From positions 62,001 to 126,000 of the forward strand of contig NZ_JAMXLH010000078.1 of assembly GCF_024281035.1 (NCBI RefSeq): DNA of 64,000 nucleotides, written 5' to 3'. A program made the translations under genes and the position numbers. Below are positions 17,584-26,865 of this stretch, in pieces. The notes under the pieces were generated by a model. That model was given only the letters and a program-made list of their open reading frames with translations. It was not told where the DNA came from and did no database searches. Each line of letters starts with the position of its first letter. The first letter of the stretch is position 1. This stretch comes from Paraburkholderia sp. (lineage in GTDB: Bacteria; Pseudomonadota; Gammaproteobacteria; Burkholderiales; Burkholderiaceae).

Positions 17584-17880
17584 TTAGTAAGTGCCGGACG
17601 CAGCCGGATAATCAGAAAATCGATTCAATCTTCGATCGTGAAGCGCGCGCATCAGCCGCGTGCGAACCAGCACGATCGCGCCTGGAATCAAGTCGATTCT
17701 GGGAAAGAAAATCTTGTTGAAGACGGGAACGGCAATCGTGCCGCTGAGGAAGCAGTCGCACCACGCGATGAGCGCACCGGTCACGCGGGTCCGCCTGCGA
17801 ACGGACAGTCGCGCACCGCGATCGCGCGTGCGAACGAGAACGGCCACTGCCGCCCCGCCGAGGGTCGACTGCACGTACAT
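17584..17880 (-). CDS. Hypothetical protein between the LysR gene and mmsA
   Basis: A 98-codon frame with a GGAG ribosome site 7 bases before ATG 17880, ending 21 bp before the mmsA start, on the mmsA strand. It is basic (many Arg) with one hydrophobic stretch, ALIAWCDCFLSGTIAVPVF followed by IDLIPGAIVLV. Codon bias is weaker than in the enzymes, so it may be a chance frame inside the mmsA leader. No family is recognised. Confidence 0.3.
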   Translation of the reverse strand: MYVQSTLGGAAVAVLVRTRDRGARLSVRRRTRVTGALIAWCDCFLSGTIAVPVFNKIFFPRIDLIPGAIVLVRTRLMRALHDRRLNRFSDYPAASGTY

Positions 17881-17996
17881 CGTTTGTCTCCATCTTTATA
17901 GTTTGTGGACCGGCCGCGGGTTGTCCGCCGACCTGCCTACAAACGAGTATATTTATTCGAATATCCACAGTATAGAGACGAAAAAACCCATCCGAT

Positions 17997-18950
17997 ATGC
18001 AAAAAAACACAACGCACAAACCGGAGACACTGAACTGGGATGACCTGCGCTACTTCCTCGAAGTGGCGCGCACGCAGCGTGCCAGCGCCGCGGCGAAGAG
18101 ACTGGACGTGGATCACACGACGGTCGCGCGCCGCGTGCGTGAGCTGGAGGCGGCGCTCGGCACCGTGCTGTTCGACAAGTCGCGCGCAGGCGGCTTCGTA
18201 CTCACTGCCGAAGGGCAGCGGCTACTGGCCTACGCGGACGCCGTGGAAACCACGGTGCAATCGGCGAGCGAGCAGTTCGCACTCGGTGCGCAGTCGCTTT
18301 CGGGCCATGTACGGGTAGGTTCGACGGAAGGATTCGGTTGTTTTTTTCTCGCGCCGCAACTGGCACGATTCACGGGCAAGCACCCGGACATGTCGATCGA
18401 CTTGCTGCCGGTGCCGCACTTCGTCAGCCTCTCAAAGCGTGAAGCCGATCTCGCGATCATGCTGGAGCGCCCCGAACGCGGACAGTACGTCTATACGAAA
18501 CTTTGCGATTACCGGCTACGGCTCTATGGCACGCCCGGGTACGTAGAACAGAACGCGCCCATCCGCTCGGCGGCAGACCTTCGGCATCACGCATTCATCA
18601 ACTATGTCGCCGATCTCGCGTTCAGCGGCGAACTGCTTTATCTCGAACGCGCTGCGCCGAACGTCACGGCAAATTTGTGCAGCACGAGCGTTATTGCGCA
18701 ATATCACGCAGCCGTGCAGGGCACCGCGCTTGCGATCCTGCCGTGCTTCATGGCCGAACCCGACGCGCGGCTCGTGCCGATCCTGCCCGACGAAGTCATG
18801 GTGACGCGACGGTTCTGGCTATGCAGCCGCGAAGACCTGCGCAAGCTGCGGCGGGTCACATCGCTGTGGGATTACCTGCGTGCCGCGGCCGATGCGAACC
18901 GACCGCTGCTGATGGGGGAATCGACGCAAATGCGCTACGTCGAACCATAA
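17997..18950 (+). CDS. LysR-family transcriptional regulator
   Basis: A 317-residue LTTR. The N-terminal winged helix is LNWDDLRYFLEVARTQRASAAAKRLDVDHTTVARRVRELEAALGT (seen in parts), with the HTH near residues 28-47. The rest is a periplasmic-binding-like effector domain. It lies divergent from the mmsA-mmsB unit, so it is the obvious candidate regulator of valine catabolism here, although mms regulators in Pseudomonas are AraC-type; the inference rests on position only. Confidence 0.9.
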   Translation: MQKNTTHKPETLNWDDLRYFLEVARTQRASAAAKRLDVDHTTVARRVRELEAALGTVLFDKSRAGGFVLTAEGQRLLAYADAVETTVQSASEQFALGAQSLSGHVRVGSTEGFGCFFLAPQLARFTGKHPDMSIDLLPVPHFVSLSKREADLAIMLERPERGQYVYTKLCDYRLRLYGTPGYVEQNAPIRSAADLRHHAFINYVADLAFSGELLYLERAAPNVTANLCSTSVIAQYHAAVQGTALAILPCFMAEPDARLVPILPDEVMVTRRFWLCSREDLRKLRRVTSLWDYLRAAADANRPLLMGESTQMRYVEP

Positions 18951-18981
18951 GCCGAAAAACAGCGGAAGAACGCCAGACATG

Positions 18982-19005
18982 AAAAAACCGCACATGTTGT
19001 GCGGT
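18982..19005 (-). terminator. Rho-independent terminator of the BON-domain gene
   Basis: Stem ACCGCAC/GTGCGGT (18987-18993 with 18999-19005), 5-base loop, followed on the minus strand by six T residues (18987 down to 18982). It lies about 110 bp past the stop of the BON-domain gene and just after the convergent LysR gene. Confidence 0.75.
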
Positions 19006-19112
19006 GCAGCGCACCGCTTGCATGTGCGGCCAGGTCGATGCATCGAAACGCATCTTTCTATCGGGCACGGACCGGCTGCCACAGGCAGCCGGCGCATGCC
19101 GGCAATGGCTGA

Positions 19113-19502
19113 TCAGGTCCCGACCGGACGGATCGTCAGCGCGTTCCTCACCGACGTCACGCCTGCGACGCCCTTGGCAACCTCTGTTGCGCGATCGATC
19201 TGCGGTTGCGCCGGCACGGTGCCTTGCAGGATAACTGCGCCGTCCTTCGCGCGCACCGTGATGTTGGCGACGGAAATGCCCTTGTCTCGCGCAAGTGCGG
19301 CGCGGACCTTGCGGCCAAGTGCACGGTTGGCAGCCCGCGCCGCCCTTAACTGCGCCTTCGATTCCTGGACCTGCTGCCGGGCTTGCGTAGTCGGACCGCT
19401 TGCGGCAGCGGCCGGAGCCGATGCATCCTGAGCGTAAACCTGGAGCGAGGCAGCGACCAGCAACGTGCCGGCAGCCAGTTTGAACGCTTGTATTGACTTC
19501 AT
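19113..19502 (-). CDS. Periplasmic BON-domain protein
   Basis: A 129-residue exported protein. The signal peptide is MKSIQAFKLAAGTLLVAASLQVYAQ, with cleavage likely after VYA. An Ala/Gln-rich linker follows, then a single BON domain (VRAALARDKGISVANITVRAKDGAVILQGTVP..., RNALTIRPV). BON domains bind phospholipid or envelope components and are linked to osmotic and envelope stress. ATG 19502 was chosen for its AGGAGA ribosome site; an upstream extension to 19574 lacks one. Confidence 0.85.
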   Translation of the reverse strand: MKSIQAFKLAAGTLLVAASLQVYAQDASAPAAAASGPTTQARQQVQESKAQLRAARAANRALGRKVRAALARDKGISVANITVRAKDGAVILQGTVPAQPQIDRATEVAKGVAGVTSVRNALTIRPVGT

Positions 19503-20505
19503 GCCGTTTCTCCTGTTGTCACAATCTTCTCGACTTGATGGCCCTGGAATGGGCCGCTTCACTACACCCACCACTGCCGGAAAATCGTGCGCGACAGCGA
19601 GTATGCCCCGCCATCGTGCCAGTCACACTCGAACGCCTTTCTAGTGGAGCGACGGCTTTACCCGCGATTTAGGGTCGCCATCACCGCATTGCGGAACAAC
19701 GATACTCCAATTGTCCGAACTGTGAAGCGAAACGTGCCACATCCCCTATTCGCCTCACCTCGTGTACCCGTCCAGTCAACAGATGAATCAAAATCGCGTA
19801 ACCCAGGATCGAATTCGATCTCGTCGAGGGAAAATAACATGCACCGGCCTATACTGCCGCCTCCGCCTCCGGCTTGCCATACGCGCCTCACGACGCTGTT
19901 GTCGTGGCGATACACCCGTGGCCATTCATGCAAGCGAGCGGGCTTGAACCGTTAAACCGCCGTTGAAAGGCGGTCGTACGATCTGAAACGTGCGTCGACG
20001 GCGGAACAGGATTGCCCTGAAAAGCCTTCCACCGTGGCGCGCCGCACCCGAATAATTATTTTTTTTTGCGCGACGACTGACGCAATTTTCCACGCCCATA
20101 TTCATGCGTAACGAGCGTCTTCAAACTACGTTGACACGGGATGATTCGGGTTTTACCCGAATGACAGCAGCTCGCCTGGCACAAGCGTTGCGTCAGCACT
20201 TCAGACAATCGCCGTGTTGACCGAATCGTTGTCGTCGTGAAGTTGCGCGCTGGTTGACATCTCAAACGGACAGTCAGCGCTGTCCTGCTTCAGTAGCGGT
20301 GAACATTGGCGCGTTCGAATCGGTTTCCAGATAATCTGGATATCCAGATAATTCTTTTGACAATTGCACCCGCCATCGAGGTGACGATCGGAAAACAGGA
20401 AAACGAAAAATACAACCGCCCTGTTGGAACACTTCCTGCTCGCAATGCTCGCAAGCGTTCACGAAAGCGTAAGCTTCCCCTATTGCCATTCGATTGCGTC
20501 GATTC
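19503..20505. other. Gene-free stretch upstream of the carbonic anhydrase gene
   Basis: About 1 kb of lower-GC DNA without a credible gene on either strand. It includes a nine-T run at 20060-20068, a short hairpin near 19953-19972 (ACCGCC/GGCGGT) and the inverted and direct repeats at 20327-20352 described separately. Confidence 0.5.
20327..20352. promoter_or_regulatory. Operator-like palindrome and direct repeat upstream of carbonic anhydrase
   Basis: A perfect 16-bp palindrome ATCTGGATATCCAGAT covers 20334-20349. It overlaps two direct copies of CCAGATAAT at 20327-20335 and 20344-20352, spaced 17 bp apart. It lies about 155 bp before the carbonic anhydrase start, with an AT-rich ATAATTCTTTTGACA patch just downstream that contains a TTGACA -35-like hexamer. 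A dimeric regulator binding here is inferred; the protein is unknown. Confidence 0.45.
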
Positions 20506-21231
20506 ATGATTAAGAGAGCAACCTCCCTCCCGGAACAACCCCACTCGCACGACGAACACTCCGACTCGTGCGGCTGCGATCTGCTGCACCTGCTTGACGG
20601 CGTCGACACGTTCACTCATCGCGTATTTCCGGGCAGCAAGGAACTCTTCCGCGGTCTCGCCAATAACCAGGCGCCGCATACGCTGTTCATCACCTGCGCC
20701 GATTCGCGCGTATCGCCCGAAATGATCACGCAGGCGCGCCCGGGAGAGTTGTTCGTGTGCCGCAACATCGGCAACCTCGTGCCTGCGTATGGAGAAATGC
20801 TCGGCGGCGTTTCCGCTGTGGTGGAGTTTGCCGTGATCGCACTCGACGTGCGCCAGATCGTCGTGTGCGGTCACACCGATTGTGGCGCGATGAAGGGCCT
20901 TGCTTCCGGCGCGCAAGCCACCGCCGACATGCCGACCGTGCAAGCGTGGCTGCGCAATGCCGAGGCGGCGCGCAGCGTCGTGCAAACGCGCGGGCTGAGC
21001 GAGGATCAGATCGTGCCGGCACTGGTCGAAGAAAACGTGCGTCTGCAACTGACGCATTTGCGCACGCATCCGGCCGTGGCTGCACGCGTCGCACAAGGAC
21101 GCCTCGCGCTGCAAGGCTGGGTATACGACATCGGGCACGGCAAGGTTTCGATCTTCGACGAAGCACTCGGGCACTTCCAGACGCTCGGCGAGGCACGCGC
21201 ACGGTTGCTGCGCAAGCGCGCAGCAGGCTGA
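20506..21231 (+). CDS. Beta-class carbonic anhydrase
   Basis: A 241-residue zinc enzyme interconverting CO2 and bicarbonate. Zinc ligands and the Asp/Arg dyad are in FITCADSRVSPEMI and VVCGHTDCGAMKGL; RNIGNLVP and the SAVVEFAVIALDV helix are also family features. ATG 20506 is used; a TTG at 20494 in the same frame is possible. The His/Cys-rich N-terminus (HSHDEHSDSCGC) precedes the usual fold and is somewhat unusual, perhaps a metal-binding tail. It is monocistronic in appearance. Confidence 0.93.
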   Translation: MIKRATSLPEQPHSHDEHSDSCGCDLLHLLDGVDTFTHRVFPGSKELFRGLANNQAPHTLFITCADSRVSPEMITQARPGELFVCRNIGNLVPAYGEMLGGVSAVVEFAVIALDVRQIVVCGHTDCGAMKGLASGAQATADMPTVQAWLRNAEAARSVVQTRGLSEDQIVPALVEENVRLQLTHLRTHPAVAARVAQGRLALQGWVYDIGHGKVSIFDEALGHFQTLGEARARLLRKRAAG

Positions 21232-21369
21232 GGCTGCGGTTAAACATGGGGCCGCGGCATCCCGCGCGGCGCCGCATTCCCTCTCGAAAACAGGCGTCTC
21301 GATTGCTGTTCGCCCCCCCGTTGGCGTCAGCTATATCCCGTTTTACAACAACCATTTAGCGAATAGGTG

Positions 21370-21398
21370 TTTACCCTAACCATAAACACGTCTATACT
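21370..21398 (+). promoter_or_regulatory. Sigma-70-type promoter
   Basis: A TTTACC -35 box (21370-21375), exact 17-bp spacer and TATACT -10 box (21393-21398) form the best-looking housekeeping promoter seen in the window. The next gene on this strand with a good ribosome site is the 58-residue protein at 21744, which would have a leader of about 340 nt. I see no convincing gene between 21399 and 21743. Confidence 0.6.
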
Positions 21399-21743
21399 GC
21401 GCCCCGTACCAAATGCGACCTCCCCGCGTCGCAGCATAAAAATAAATCGGGGTTAGCCGCCGATGTCGTGCGCGGCCATGCCGTACTCCTTGCCTCACCC
21501 GAGCTTCATCTGCAACACCGCAGTAATGCGTGCACCCGCGAAACACTCGTTCGCCGCACGCAAGGCCCGTCGTCGCCGTTACGCCGGCGAATGCACGTGT
21601 ATCAGGCCCACTCCTCGTCCTGGTCGTCTTATTAGCCGCACTTTGCACCGCGGTGGACGACTCGCGCGCCGCAGCGCGCCGGCGATCGGCAATGGGTTCC
21701 GCCCCGCGAGGGCAACGAACTCGATGACCGAAAGGAACCCTGT

Positions 21744-21920
21744 ATGGAAGGCTCGCCGAACCCGCAGACCAAGATTGAAGTGACGCTGCTGCTGCACCCG
21801 CACGACCATCACCGTGCGCTTTCTATCGCCCAGGCGGCCAACCTCGCCGAGTGCGATTTCTTCGCGCTTGCGATCCACCTCGGCGCATCGCAGATCCTGC
21901 AATCGGCGGATACGCGTTAA
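21744..21920 (+). CDS. Small conserved-looking protein, 58 residues
   Basis: ATG 21744 is preceded by AAAGGAA at good spacing and opens a 58-codon frame with strong GC3 bias, starting MEGSPNPQTKIEVTLLLHPH and ending ILQSADTR. It has a beta-strand-like start (KIEVTLLLHPHDHH) and an amphipathic helix (ALSIAQAANLAECDFFALAIHL). It is acidic to neutral, soluble, and lacks membrane segments. I do not recognise a family. It ends 47 bp before the convergent aldo/keto reductase gene. Confidence 0.65.
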   Translation: MEGSPNPQTKIEVTLLLHPHDHHRALSIAQAANLAECDFFALAIHLGASQILQSADTR

Positions 21921-21967
21921 GCGCGGCAGCGTGTGGCAACAGGCTGCCGCAGTGCGCCGTGAGCACG

Positions 21968-22993
21968 TCACACCGGCGACGGATTGCGCTCCGCAAAGCC
22001 TTCCTGATGCCAGTACGGATAAGCTGGCCGCACCGCGCTGGCCGCGTCCAGTTTCGCGACCTGCTCAGGCGTGAGATTCCAGCCCACGGCACCGAGATTC
22101 TGTAGCAACTGCGCCTCGTCGCGCGCGCCGATCAGCACGGTCGAAACGGTCGGCCGCTGCAATAGCCAGTTCAGCGCGATTTGCGGCACCGTCTTGCCGG
22201 TTTCCTGCGCCACTTCGTCGATGGCGTCGATCACGCGATACAGATACTCGTCGGGCACGGGCGGTCCTTGATCTGCGGTCTTGTGCAGCCGGCTCCTTTC
22301 GGGCAGCGGCTGACCGCGCCGCATCTTGCCGGTCAGGCGGCCCCAGCCGAGTGGACTCCACACGACCGCACCGACACCCTGGTCGCGTGCAAGCGGCATC
22401 AGCTCCCATTCATAGTCGCGCCCTATCAGCGAATAGTAAGTCTGGTTCGCGACGTAGCGCGGATAGCCGTAGCGATCGGCAACCGCGAGCGACTTCATCA
22501 AATGCCAGCCCGAGAAATTCGACACACCCGTGTAAAGGATCTTGCCCGCGCGCACGAGATCGTCGAGGGTCGACAGCACTTCTTCGACAGGCGTTTTCGC
22601 GTCAAAACCGTGTAATTGAAAGAGATCGATGTAGTCGGTTTGCAAACGCTTGAGCGCGGCATCGACGGCACGCTTCAAATGGATGCGCGATGAGCCGACG
22701 CTGTTCGGACCGTCGTCGAACCGGAACGTCGCCTTGGTCGAAATGATCGCCTTGTCGCGGCGCCCCTTGAGCGCTTCGCCAAGCACCGATTCCGAAGCAC
22801 CGCTCGAATAAATATCGGCGCTATCGAACAGCGACACACCGGCATCAAGACAGATATCGATCAGGCGTCGCGCTTCGGCGACATCCGTTGCGCCCCAGGC
22901 TTCAAAAAACTCGCCCTTGCCGCCAAACGTGCCAGTCCCGAAACCCAGCACCGGAACCTTGAAGCCGGATGCTCCCAAAAAGCGGTGTTCCAT
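21968..22993 (-). CDS. Aldo/keto reductase
   Basis: A 341-residue NADPH-dependent oxidoreductase of the AKR superfamily (YajO/YeaE-like general type). The catalytic tetrad residues fall in GVSLFDSADIYSSG (Asp, Tyr), IISTKATF (Lys) and YIDLFQLHGFD (His). ATG 22993 is supported by GGAGG 7 bases upstream. The substrate is unknown. It is 93 bp past the gamma-glutamyltranspeptidase gene on the same strand and may be read through from it. Confidence 0.93.
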   Translation of the reverse strand: MEHRFLGASGFKVPVLGFGTGTFGGKGEFFEAWGATDVAEARRLIDICLDAGVSLFDSADIYSSGASESVLGEALKGRRDKAIISTKATFRFDDGPNSVGSSRIHLKRAVDAALKRLQTDYIDLFQLHGFDAKTPVEEVLSTLDDLVRAGKILYTGVSNFSGWHLMKSLAVADRYGYPRYVANQTYYSLIGRDYEWELMPLARDQGVGAVVWSPLGWGRLTGKMRRGQPLPERSRLHKTADQGPPVPDEYLYRVIDAIDEVAQETGKTVPQIALNWLLQRPTVSTVLIGARDEAQLLQNLGAVGWNLTPEQVAKLDAASAVRPAYPYWHQEGFAERNPSPV

Positions 22994-23086
22994 TGCATAG
23001 CCTCCACTCGTGCGTGAACCGCTGCGGTTTGCAGCCGTACGAGACATGCGGCCGGACCCGCCCCGGCCGCACCGATTATCACTGTG

Positions 23087-24820
23087 TCACTGGACTACTC
23101 GGGTCACGCCACGGCCGCGCGGATCGGCTACGGCCTCCGGCGTGTCGCCGTCGATACGGATTGCCTGGATATCGCCGCTGAAATCCTGCCCCTTCAGGAC
23201 ATAACCCTTCGCTTCGAGCTGCTTCGCGAGATCGCCTTCGATCGGCTTATAGGGCTCCCAGAAAATCGTGTTCGGCGGCAACAGCTGATGGTGGAACCGC
23301 ATCGCGGCCACCGCTTCTTTCAGCGGCATCTTGAAGTCGTAAATGTTGGTGATGACCTGGAAGATCGACGTGAAGATGCGCGAACCGCCCGGCGTACCGA
23401 TCACGAGCGCAACCTTGCCGTCCCGCGTGAGAATGGTCGGCGTCATCGACGAAAGCGGGCGCTTCCTCGGCGCAATCGCGTTGGCATCGCTGCCCACCAC
23501 GCCGAACATGTTCGGCACGCCCGGCTTCGCCGCGAAGTCGTCCATCTCGTCGTTCAGCACGATGCCCGCACCCGGCACAACGACACCCGAGCCGAAATAG
23601 CCATTGATCGTGTACGTGTTCGACACCGCATTACCCCACTTGTCGACCACCGAGAAGTGAGTCGTCTCCGCCTTTTCCGGCAGCGACGTACCGAGCCCGG
23701 GCTGCACGCTCTTCGTGTCGGAAGGCTTCTCGGGATCGACCTCGGCGGCACGCTTCGCGAGATACGCATCGTCGATCAACTGCGCAACCGGCACCTTGTA
23801 AAAGTCCGGATCGCCGAGATATTGCGCGCGATCGGCAAAGACACGCTTCGAGATCTCCGCGATCAGATGCACGTACTGCGCGGAATTGTGCGACACGTCC
23901 TTGAACTGCGGTGCGAGGATGGCCTTCATCTTCAGAAGCTGCACGAGGCCGATGCCGCCAGAACTCGGCGGCGGCGCGGTAATAACCTCATAACCGTTCC
24001 ATTTCGCCTCGATCGGCTGACGCCATACCGCCTTGTATTCCTGCAGATCGCGCTTCGTAATGGGACCGTGGCCCGCTTGCATCGCAGCGACGATCAGATC
24101 GGCAGTCTTGCCCTTGTAGAAATCCTTCGCACCGTCCACGGAAATACGTGTGAGGACGGCGGCAAGCGCGGGTTGCTTGAACGTCACGCCGTCTTTCATG
24201 CTGCCGAAATACTTATCGAAGTTGGTCCTGCCGCCGAATTCCTTCGAGGCATCTTCGCGGCGCCGGGCGAGCTGCTCGTCGACGACGAAACCATCGCGCG
24301 CGTATGCGATGGCGGGGGCGAGCACCTGCTTCCATTTCAGCTTGCCGAAGCGGTGCTGTGCTTCCCACATGCCTTCGACGGTTCCCGGCACGCCCACGGC
24401 GTCAAGGCCGTAGAGGCTCTTTCCTTCGATCACATTGCCCTTGTCGTCGAGGTACATCGTGCGCGTAGCCGCAAGCGGCGCGCGCTCGCGATAGTCGAGG
24501 AAGTAGGGCTTGCCATGAACGTAAAGGGTCATGAAACCGCCGCCGCCGATATTGCCCGCTTCGGGATAGGTCACCGCGAGCGCGAACGCAATCGCCACAG
24601 CCGCATCGACGGCATTGCCGCCTTCCCTGAAGATATGCTCGGCGGCGTCGGCCGCGTACTTGTCCGCGACGGCCACCGCCGAAGCGTTCAGCACGACCGG
24701 CTGTGGCGGCGGCTCCTTGGCAAAGGCGGGCGAGATTTCGAGGAAGGTCGCCGAAAGCGCACTTAGCGAAGCCAGCGCGACAACAGCGGCAGTTATTTTC
24801 GTTCTGTCGACCAATTTCAT
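23087..24820 (-). CDS. ggt: Gamma-glutamyltranspeptidase, periplasmic precursor
   Basis: A 577-residue precursor that cleaves itself into two subunits and transfers or hydrolyses the gamma-glutamyl group of glutathione. The signal peptide ends at EISPAFA after the hydrophobic ITAAVVALASLSALSATFL. The large subunit carries NIGGGGFMTLYV and YRERAPLAA. Autocleavage should occur before the first Thr of the TTHFSVVDKWGNAVS stretch, the catalytic nucleophile; PLSSMTPTIL and IGTPGGSRI complete the active site. ATG 24820 follows GGAGGAGACTCA. It is downstream of the DHA2 transporter gene on the same strand. Confidence 0.95.
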   Translation of the reverse strand: MKLVDRTKITAAVVALASLSALSATFLEISPAFAKEPPPQPVVLNASAVAVADKYAADAAEHIFREGGNAVDAAVAIAFALAVTYPEAGNIGGGGFMTLYVHGKPYFLDYRERAPLAATRTMYLDDKGNVIEGKSLYGLDAVGVPGTVEGMWEAQHRFGKLKWKQVLAPAIAYARDGFVVDEQLARRREDASKEFGGRTNFDKYFGSMKDGVTFKQPALAAVLTRISVDGAKDFYKGKTADLIVAAMQAGHGPITKRDLQEYKAVWRQPIEAKWNGYEVITAPPPSSGGIGLVQLLKMKAILAPQFKDVSHNSAQYVHLIAEISKRVFADRAQYLGDPDFYKVPVAQLIDDAYLAKRAAEVDPEKPSDTKSVQPGLGTSLPEKAETTHFSVVDKWGNAVSNTYTINGYFGSGVVVPGAGIVLNDEMDDFAAKPGVPNMFGVVGSDANAIAPRKRPLSSMTPTILTRDGKVALVIGTPGGSRIFTSIFQVITNIYDFKMPLKEAVAAMRFHHQLLPPNTIFWEPYKPIEGDLAKQLEAKGYVLKGQDFSGDIQAIRIDGDTPEAVADPRGRGVTRVVQ

Positions 24821-24952
24821 TGAGTCTCCTCCATGATTCGGTTCATCAATCAACGACCTGCCCTGGCCTTATAACACGTCGATAAAACGTTCGCGATACG
24901 GCCGTTCACCACCTTCACCACCTTCACCGCTTTGCAGCCGCGCGCTTCGCGC

Positions 24953-26371
24953 TCAGGCTTGCCCGCGCCGTCCGCGTGCAATTTCGTCGCCCGCATTGGC
25001 GGGCATGCGCATCGTCACCGGAATCGAGGCGACGGAGAACAGCCCCACGACGAGGAACGCGGGCCAGAAGTCGGACCAGACGATGGTCGGATGGCCCTGC
25101 AACTTGTGAGAGATCTGCAACACGATACCAGCGATAGTCACGCCGAGACCGAGCGACATCTGCTGAATCACGCTCGCGACGCTGGTGGCGCGACCGATGT
25201 CCTGCGTCGGGATATCGGCGTACGCGAGCGAATTGAGGCCCGTGAACTGCAGCGACGGAAAGAGACCGCCGAGCAGCACGATCAGCCAGATGAGCCATTG
25301 CGGCATCCCCGGAGAGAAGAATCCGCATACAGCGATGGCGCCACCCGCGAGCACTGCGTTGACGATGAGCGTGCGTCGAAAGCCGAACTGTCTCAGCACG
25401 CGCGAGACGGCCGTCTTCATGAATATCGAACCGAACGCGGAAGCACAGGTAATTGAGCCCGCAACGAACGCGGTCATGCCAAGTCCTTCCTGCAGCGTGA
25501 GCGGCAAAAGAAACGGCACGGCCCCGAGGCCGATGCGAAAGAGCGAGCCGCCCAGGACGCTCGCATTGAAACTTGGAATGCGCAGGAAGCGCAGATCGAG
25601 CACGGGCCGCTCGATGCGTTGCGCGTAAAACCAGTAGAGCGTCAGCAGCACGGCGCCGACGATGCACATCGTCACCGCCGCGGCGAATGACGCGAGCGCG
25701 CTGCCGACGAGCGACAGCCCGAGCATGAACAGCGAAGCACCACCTGCGGAAAGGATGAATCCCGGCCAGTCGAGCCGGCCAGGATGCGCTTCACGTATGT
25801 TCGCGATGTGCCGCTGCGCGAGCCAGATGCCGAACACGCCGATCGGAATGTTGATGAAGAAAATCAGCCGCCAGTGCAGATATGTCGTGATGAACCCGCC
25901 GAGCGGCGGTCCAACCACCGGTCCGAGCAGCGCAGGCACGGTGAGATAGTTGACGGCGCGAATGAAGTCCGATTTCGGAAGAGAACGGAAGATGATGATG
26001 CGCCCCACCGGCACCATCATCGCCCCGCCAATGCCCTGCACGAAGCGCGCTGCGACAAACATCTCGAGCGATCTCGATGCGGCGCACAACAACGAGCCGG
26101 CCATGAAAATGCCGATGGCCGTGCGAAACACGTTGCGCGAGCCGAAACGATCGGCCACCCAGCCACAGATAGGAATGAACACGCCGAGGCCGATCACGTA
26201 GCTCGTGACCGCGAGCTTGAGCGTGATGGGATCGTGGCCGAGATCGCGGGCCAACGCCGGCAGCGATGTGACGATGACCGTCCCGTCCACGTTCTCCATG
26301 AACATCGCACAGGCGACGATGAGCGGGACGATAAAGGTGCCGAGAGCAAGAGGCATGGGCGGAAACGACAA
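24953..26371 (-). CDS. MFS drug-efflux transporter, DHA2 (EmrB/QacA) family
   Basis: A 472-residue inner-membrane proton-drug antiporter with many hydrophobic helices, consistent with the 14-helix DHA2 type. Family motifs are ENVDGTVIVTSLPALARDLG in helix 1, VIGLGVFIPICGWVADRFGSR (motif A) and GPPLGGFITTYLHWRLIFFINIPIG (motif C and after). No EmrA-like membrane fusion protein is adjacent, so it may work alone. It is followed at 132 bp by the ggt gene; a functional link between the two is not evident. Confidence 0.92.
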   Translation of the reverse strand: MSFPPMPLALGTFIVPLIVACAMFMENVDGTVIVTSLPALARDLGHDPITLKLAVTSYVIGLGVFIPICGWVADRFGSRNVFRTAIGIFMAGSLLCAASRSLEMFVAARFVQGIGGAMMVPVGRIIIFRSLPKSDFIRAVNYLTVPALLGPVVGPPLGGFITTYLHWRLIFFINIPIGVFGIWLAQRHIANIREAHPGRLDWPGFILSAGGASLFMLGLSLVGSALASFAAAVTMCIVGAVLLTLYWFYAQRIERPVLDLRFLRIPSFNASVLGGSLFRIGLGAVPFLLPLTLQEGLGMTAFVAGSITCASAFGSIFMKTAVSRVLRQFGFRRTLIVNAVLAGGAIAVCGFFSPGMPQWLIWLIVLLGGLFPSLQFTGLNSLAYADIPTQDIGRATSVASVIQQMSLGLGVTIAGIVLQISHKLQGHPTIVWSDFWPAFLVVGLFSVASIPVTMRMPANAGDEIARGRRGQA

Positions 26372-26865
26372 TCAACGCGGCTGAGTGCGACGGGTTCTCA
26401 TTATGTCATCGTGTTGTGACGAGCGCTTGTGGCCGCAACAATTGGAGCCGCCGATAAAAATGCTAAAACCGCGAAGCGCCGCCACCCTGCATCTGCGGAA
26501 ATCGAAACGATCGGACAGCCGTCTGCTTCACGTGATGCGTAGCCGGACGCCGCTGCGGCAACGCCTTTTCAGCGGCATGCATCACGTCGTTGCGAAAGTC
26601 GACACAGATTTGTCCATTCCACTCATGACAGCGGAATATGCATTTCTTTCACAACGCTTTCATTGCCTGACCTAATCGAATGCGTCGCGCCGAACGGTCA
26701 ACGCAGGCATCGCGCGGAAGCAGTACGACTAGTGAGGTGCACGAATGGCGAAGTGCCGCGAGCGAAAATGCATGAACACGCGTAAAGTGCAACCCTTCGC
26801 GCAGCGACGCGCCCTGCGCCGCCGAGCGCTGCCTGCGCCAGCGCAGGACACTCGCCAGAATTTCG
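26372..26865. other. Gene-free spacer
   Basis: About 490 bp between the leftward transporter gene and the rightward gene at 26866. Both promoters must lie here, but no clear -35/-10 pair, operator palindrome or coding frame is apparent. Confidence 0.5.

Noticed and set aside
21530..21727. 65-codon GTG-start frame with a hydrophobic segment upstream of the 58-residue gene
   Set aside because: It has no ribosome site, weak third-position bias and an Arg-rich flanking composition. Kept only as part of the leader.
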